A stretch of 64,000 nt of DNA, taken from NCBI RefSeq assembly GCF_000019185.1, contig NC_010334.1:1054001-1118000 (forward strand), in the 5' to 3' direction. Under the pieces are notes generated by a model. It searched no databases. It had not been told where the DNA came from and saw nothing but the letters and a program-made list of their open reading frames with translations. Shown here piece after piece: positions 63,103 through 64,000 of the stretch (its first letter is position 1; every line of letters starts with the position of its first letter). Origin of the DNA: Shewanella halifaxensis HAW-EB4 (GTDB lineage Bacteria; Pseudomonadota; Gammaproteobacteria; Enterobacterales; Shewanellaceae). The position numbers were made by a program, and so were the translations under genes.

Positions 63103-64000
63103 ATGAAAATGGTAAAGAGTCTAGCTGTGATAGGACTGACTTGTTTTGCATCTATCGCCAATGCTGCTGATAGTCTAACGGTATATTCTTATCGACAAGC
63201 CTTTTTGATAGAACCTATCTTAGAAAACTTTACTAAAGAGACTGGTATTAAAGTCGATGTTGTCTTCTCTAAAAAAGGCATTGCTGAACGTATGATGCGT
63301 GAAGGGCGCCTATCTAAGGCTGATATCGTTTTGACCTCAGATTTTTACCGTTTGATGGAGTTGGTTGAAAAGGATCTGGTTGTGCCTGCCAGTAGTGACA
63401 TTCTTAAACAAAATATCCCAGAGAAATATCGCTCGCCAGACGATGAGTGGTACGCACTTACTATGCGCGTACGTAATGTTTACTCTTCTAAAGACAGACT
63501 CGGTAAGCTTGATATTAACTATGAAGATTTAGCCGACCCTAAGTATAAGGGCAAGATCTGTACTCGTAGTGGCAAGCATCCATACAATGTTTCATTAGTG
63601 GCCTCAATGATTGCCCATCATGGTGAGCAAGAGACTAAAACTTGGCTAGAGGGATGGAAGGCGAACCTAGCCAGAAAGCCGCAGGGTAACGATAGAGCTC
63701 AAGTTAAAGCAGTGAGTGAAGGCCTATGTGACCTCGCTATCGGTAACAGTTATTACTTGGGAAAGATGTTGCAAGATCCTAAGCAAAAGGCGTGGGCAGA
63801 TGCGATTGAGATTAATTTTCCTAACCAAGATAACCGCGGATCACATATCAATGTATCGGGTATGGCGTTGGCTAAGCACTCTAAGAATCAAGCCGCAGCG
63901 ATAGAGTTGATGGAGTACCTATCCGGTGATAAAGCGCAGCAAGTATATGCTGAAGTTAATTTCGAATATCCTGTAAAAGCAGACGTATCCCCTTCAAAGT
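63103..64000 (+). CDS. Ferric iron ABC transporter substrate-binding protein, partial at 3' end
   Basis: The gene runs off the window end; 299 codons are present. The product begins with a signal peptide cut near ANAAD (about residue 22). It then reads as an FbpA/FutA-like periplasmic iron binder: LTVYSYRQAFLIEPIL, then GIAERMMREGRLSKADIVLTSD, the GNSYYLGKM region with paired tyrosines that coordinate iron, and NFPNQDNRGSHINVSG. A clear GGGAGAAGAG ribosome site precedes the ATG, and a Fur box lies upstream. The permease and ATPase genes would be expected beyond the window. Confidence 0.9.
   Translation, partial: MKMVKSLAVIGLTCFASIANAADSLTVYSYRQAFLIEPILENFTKETGIKVDVVFSKKGIAERMMREGRLSKADIVLTSDFYRLMELVEKDLVVPASSDILKQNIPEKYRSPDDEWYALTMRVRNVYSSKDRLGKLDINYEDLADPKYKGKICTRSGKHPYNVSLVASMIAHHGEQETKTWLEGWKANLARKPQGNDRAQVKAVSEGLCDLAIGNSYYLGKMLQDPKQKAWADAIEINFPNQDNRGSHINVSGMALAKHSKNQAAAIELMEYLSGDKAQQVYAEVNFEYPVKADVSPSK

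Overview
This window reads as a chromosomal segment of a marine gammaproteobacterium, almost certainly a Shewanella. The inference rests on gene content and order: the narP-narQ / nrfA divergon with no other nrf genes beside it, the xerD-dsbC-recJ block, the srmB/trmN pair, slyX next to fkpA, a TatD-associated radical SAM gene, and many short dispersed palindromic repeats. No rRNA, tRNA, CRISPR array, complete insertion sequence or prophage was found. Most of the DNA is ordinary housekeeping and metabolism, with accessory patches between genes.

Layout. 0.2-8.6 kb: fba (glycolysis), a DUF481 outer-membrane protein, a ToxR/MarT-like membrane-bound regulator overlapping a FidL-like partner, an unrecognised two-TM protein, a membrane PAS protein with a degenerate GGDEF domain, and a TatD-associated radical SAM gene with a broken second copy of its 3' end. 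8.7-18.0 kb: an RND efflux pair, a small membrane protein, srmB and trmN, and brnQ. 18.1-22.3 kb: a repeat-rich gap, then xerD-dsbC-recJ. 22.5-26.7 kb: a cysteine-detoxification locus (Lrp-type CyuR/DecR regulator, CyuA desulfidase, CyuP transporter). 26.7-28.5 kb: an AT-rich small outer-membrane barrel gene between two inverted copies of a hairpin repeat. 28.5-33.0 kb: DadA-like dehydrogenase, GlxA-type regulator, LysE exporter and rpiA. 33.2-39.7 kb: YedI/DUF808, an endonuclease/phosphatase-fold protein, a MITE-like element ending at the stop codon of a YwqK-like lipoprotein gene, a Tat-exported PhoD, a phosphoribosyltransferase and a small coiled-coil membrane protein. 40.0-48.6 kb: M1 aminopeptidase, a COG3014 lipoprotein with LpoB, SlyX, FkpA, a PAP2 phosphatase fused to a probable beta-barrel, and YacL. 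48.7-55.3 kb: NarP, NarQ and NrfA (nitrite ammonification), an isochorismatase-like hydrolase, and GlnK-AmtB (ammonium sensing and uptake). 55.5-64 kb: a transglutaminase-like/TPR lipoprotein, AroG, a 58-codon gene, an Atm1-type ABC exporter, two small proteins, Fpr, and a ferric-iron binding protein cut off by the window end.

The regulatory DNA is informative. A near-perfect NarP 7-2-7 dyad and a CRP-like site lie upstream of nrfA, an NtrC-like site and a sigma-54-like promoter upstream of glnK-amtB, and a 14/19 Fur-box match upstream of the iron-binding protein gene. The least explained items are the MarT/FidL-like trio, the PAP2-barrel fusion, the MITE, the other dispersed repeats and the radical SAM gene fragment. 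I did not see a clear-cut new multi-gene defence or biosynthetic system.
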